Shown here: positions 63,291 to 64,000 of the stretch, one piece after another
Layout of the letters: every line of letters starts with the position of its first letter
Numbering within the stretch: position 1 is the stretch's first letter
NCBI RefSeq assembly: GCF_033842475.1
Contig: NZ_JAWXYB010000001.1
Span: forward strand, 1 to 64,000
Reading direction: 5' to 3'
DNA: 64,000 nt
DNA from: Acidiphilium acidophilum
Lineage (GTDB): Bacteria; Pseudomonadota; Alphaproteobacteria; Acetobacterales; Acetobacteraceae
The notes under the pieces: generated by a model
The model's database searches: none
Told to the model about the DNA's origin: nothing
The model's input: only the letters and a program-made list of their open reading frames with translations
Program-made: the position numbers and the translations under genes

Positions 63291-64000
63291 CGGAACCGCC
63301 ACCGAATGCTTTGTCTACATCACGCTGCCCGGCGCGACCGAGCCGCTGACTGCGGGCCGGTTTGTTCAAGAGCGTCAACGCAGCGGCCTGATCCTCGGCC
63401 GCTTCGTCTATGGCCGTAGCTATCTCGCACGGCAGGACGCCGTCGCCTTTGACCCCGGCGAACTTAAGCTCTCCGATCGTACCTATGAGACGGTAGCATT
63501 GGGCGGCGTTTTTGGCGCGCTCCGCGATGCGGGCCCCGACTATTGGGGGCGGCGCGTGATCGAGCGCCATGCCGGCAAGCCGCAGCTGGGCGAACTCGAT
63601 TATCTACTCCACTCCCCTGACGACAGGGCGGGGGCGCTCGGCTTTGGTTTGAACCAAGTGCCGCCAGCGCCGCTGCGCGCGTTCAACAGGACGATTCAGC
63701 TCGCCAAGCTTCAGGCGATCGCGGACGCCATCATCGCCGACGAGGTGCCGCAGACAGGCGTAGAAGCCGCGCAGGTCGAAGAACTGTTGTTGGTCGGGAC
63801 GTCGGTGGGCGGCGCACGTCCAAAGGCCGTCGTCGAAGATGATGACGGACTCTGGATCGCGAAGTTCAATCGCAAAGACGACCGTTGGAACATGGCGCGC
63901 ATTGAGCATGCCATGCTGATGCTTGCCCGAGCGTGCGGCCTCAGCACCGCCGAAAGCCGTCTCGACAACATCGGCGACCGCGACGTGCTGCTGGTGAAAC
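63280..64000 (+). CDS. hipA: HipA-type Ser/Thr kinase toxin, 5' part, runs off the window
   Basis: 240 codons are visible. The N-terminal HipA subdomain (GRFVQERQRSGLILGRFVYG; FGALRDAGPDYWGRRVIERH) is followed by the start of the kinase domain with the Gly-rich loop VGTSVGGARPKAVVED and WIAKFNRKDD. HipA kinases phosphorylate a tRNA synthetase and halt growth. The start ATG at 63280 lies inside hipB. The catalytic end lies beyond the window. Confidence 0.9.
   Translation, partial: MTSDGTATECFVYITLPGATEPLTAGRFVQERQRSGLILGRFVYGRSYLARQDAVAFDPGELKLSDRTYETVALGGVFGALRDAGPDYWGRRVIERHAGKPQLGELDYLLHSPDDRAGALGFGLNQVPPAPLRAFNRTIQLAKLQAIADAIIADEVPQTGVEAAQVEELLLVGTSVGGARPKAVVEDDDGLWIAKFNRKDDRWNMARIEHAMLMLARACGLSTAESRLDNIGDRDVLLVK

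Overview
The window looks like part of a large conjugative plasmid, or an integrated conjugative element, of a GC-rich alphaproteobacterium. The long Dot/Icm-type (type IVB) transfer locus together with mer, CDF and nickel/cobalt-type metal genes suggests an acidophilic, metal-exposed Acetobacteraceae host such as Acidiphilium. That placement is inference, because no rRNA, tRNA or housekeeping gene is present. No relaxase, oriT or replication initiator was recognised, so the element continues beyond the window.

Layout. (1) 1-4.1 kb: a SIMPL-domain gene broken by a frameshift and an IS3-family element, a small ribbon-helix-helix-like gene with a tandem palindromic operator, a coiled-coil protein, a DNA methyltransferase and a lipoprotein. 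(2) 4.1-12.7 kb, minus strand: a transfer operon reading tcpQ-like gene, three unknown genes (two exported), a Toprim/DUF3991 protein, dotA and a coiled-coil protein, ending in a hairpin terminator. (3) 13.3-25.9 kb, plus strand: an HTH-like gene, then dotI-dotH-dotG-dotF-dotE-dotP-dotN-(small membrane gene)-dotO, the same order as icmL-K-E-G-C-D-J-B of Legionella. dotO is split by an IS256-family element. (4) 25.9-31.6 kb: a trailing set with membrane proteins, a PLD-family nuclease, an HTH-like protein and a UvrD-type helicase. (5) 31.6-37.9 kb: an accessory island with merR/merT and a GDCCVxC protein, a Met-rich protein, a decayed metallophosphoesterase gene and a DedA-PAP2-LssY fusion. (6) 37.9-48.5 kb: a second transfer operon with dotD, dotC, a DotB-like protein that has lost every ATPase motif, dotB, icmT, a lytic transglycosylase, dotM and dotL. 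(7) 48.5-64 kb: accessory genes, namely an HNH-like protein, a TacAT toxin-antitoxin pair, a CsoR/RcnR-type repressor with a NicO-type exporter split by a second identical IS256 copy, CDF metal transporters with a MerR regulator, a 4.9-kb five-gene transposon inside one CDF gene, and hipBA at the right edge.

Four mobile-element insertions can be read precisely. In each, removing the element and one copy of the target duplication restores an uninterrupted reading frame across the junction: the IS3-family element in the SIMPL gene (CCGG), IS256 copy 1 in dotO (GATCTGCT), IS256 copy 2 in the NicO gene (TAGCCACGG), and the 4.9-kb transposon in the CDF gene (CGAG). As sequenced, the conjugation ATPase DotO is broken in two and two metal exporters are interrupted, so transfer and part of the metal resistance may be off in this isolate. 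The most unusual single observation is the catalytically dead DotB paralogue encoded just upstream of an apparently active DotB.
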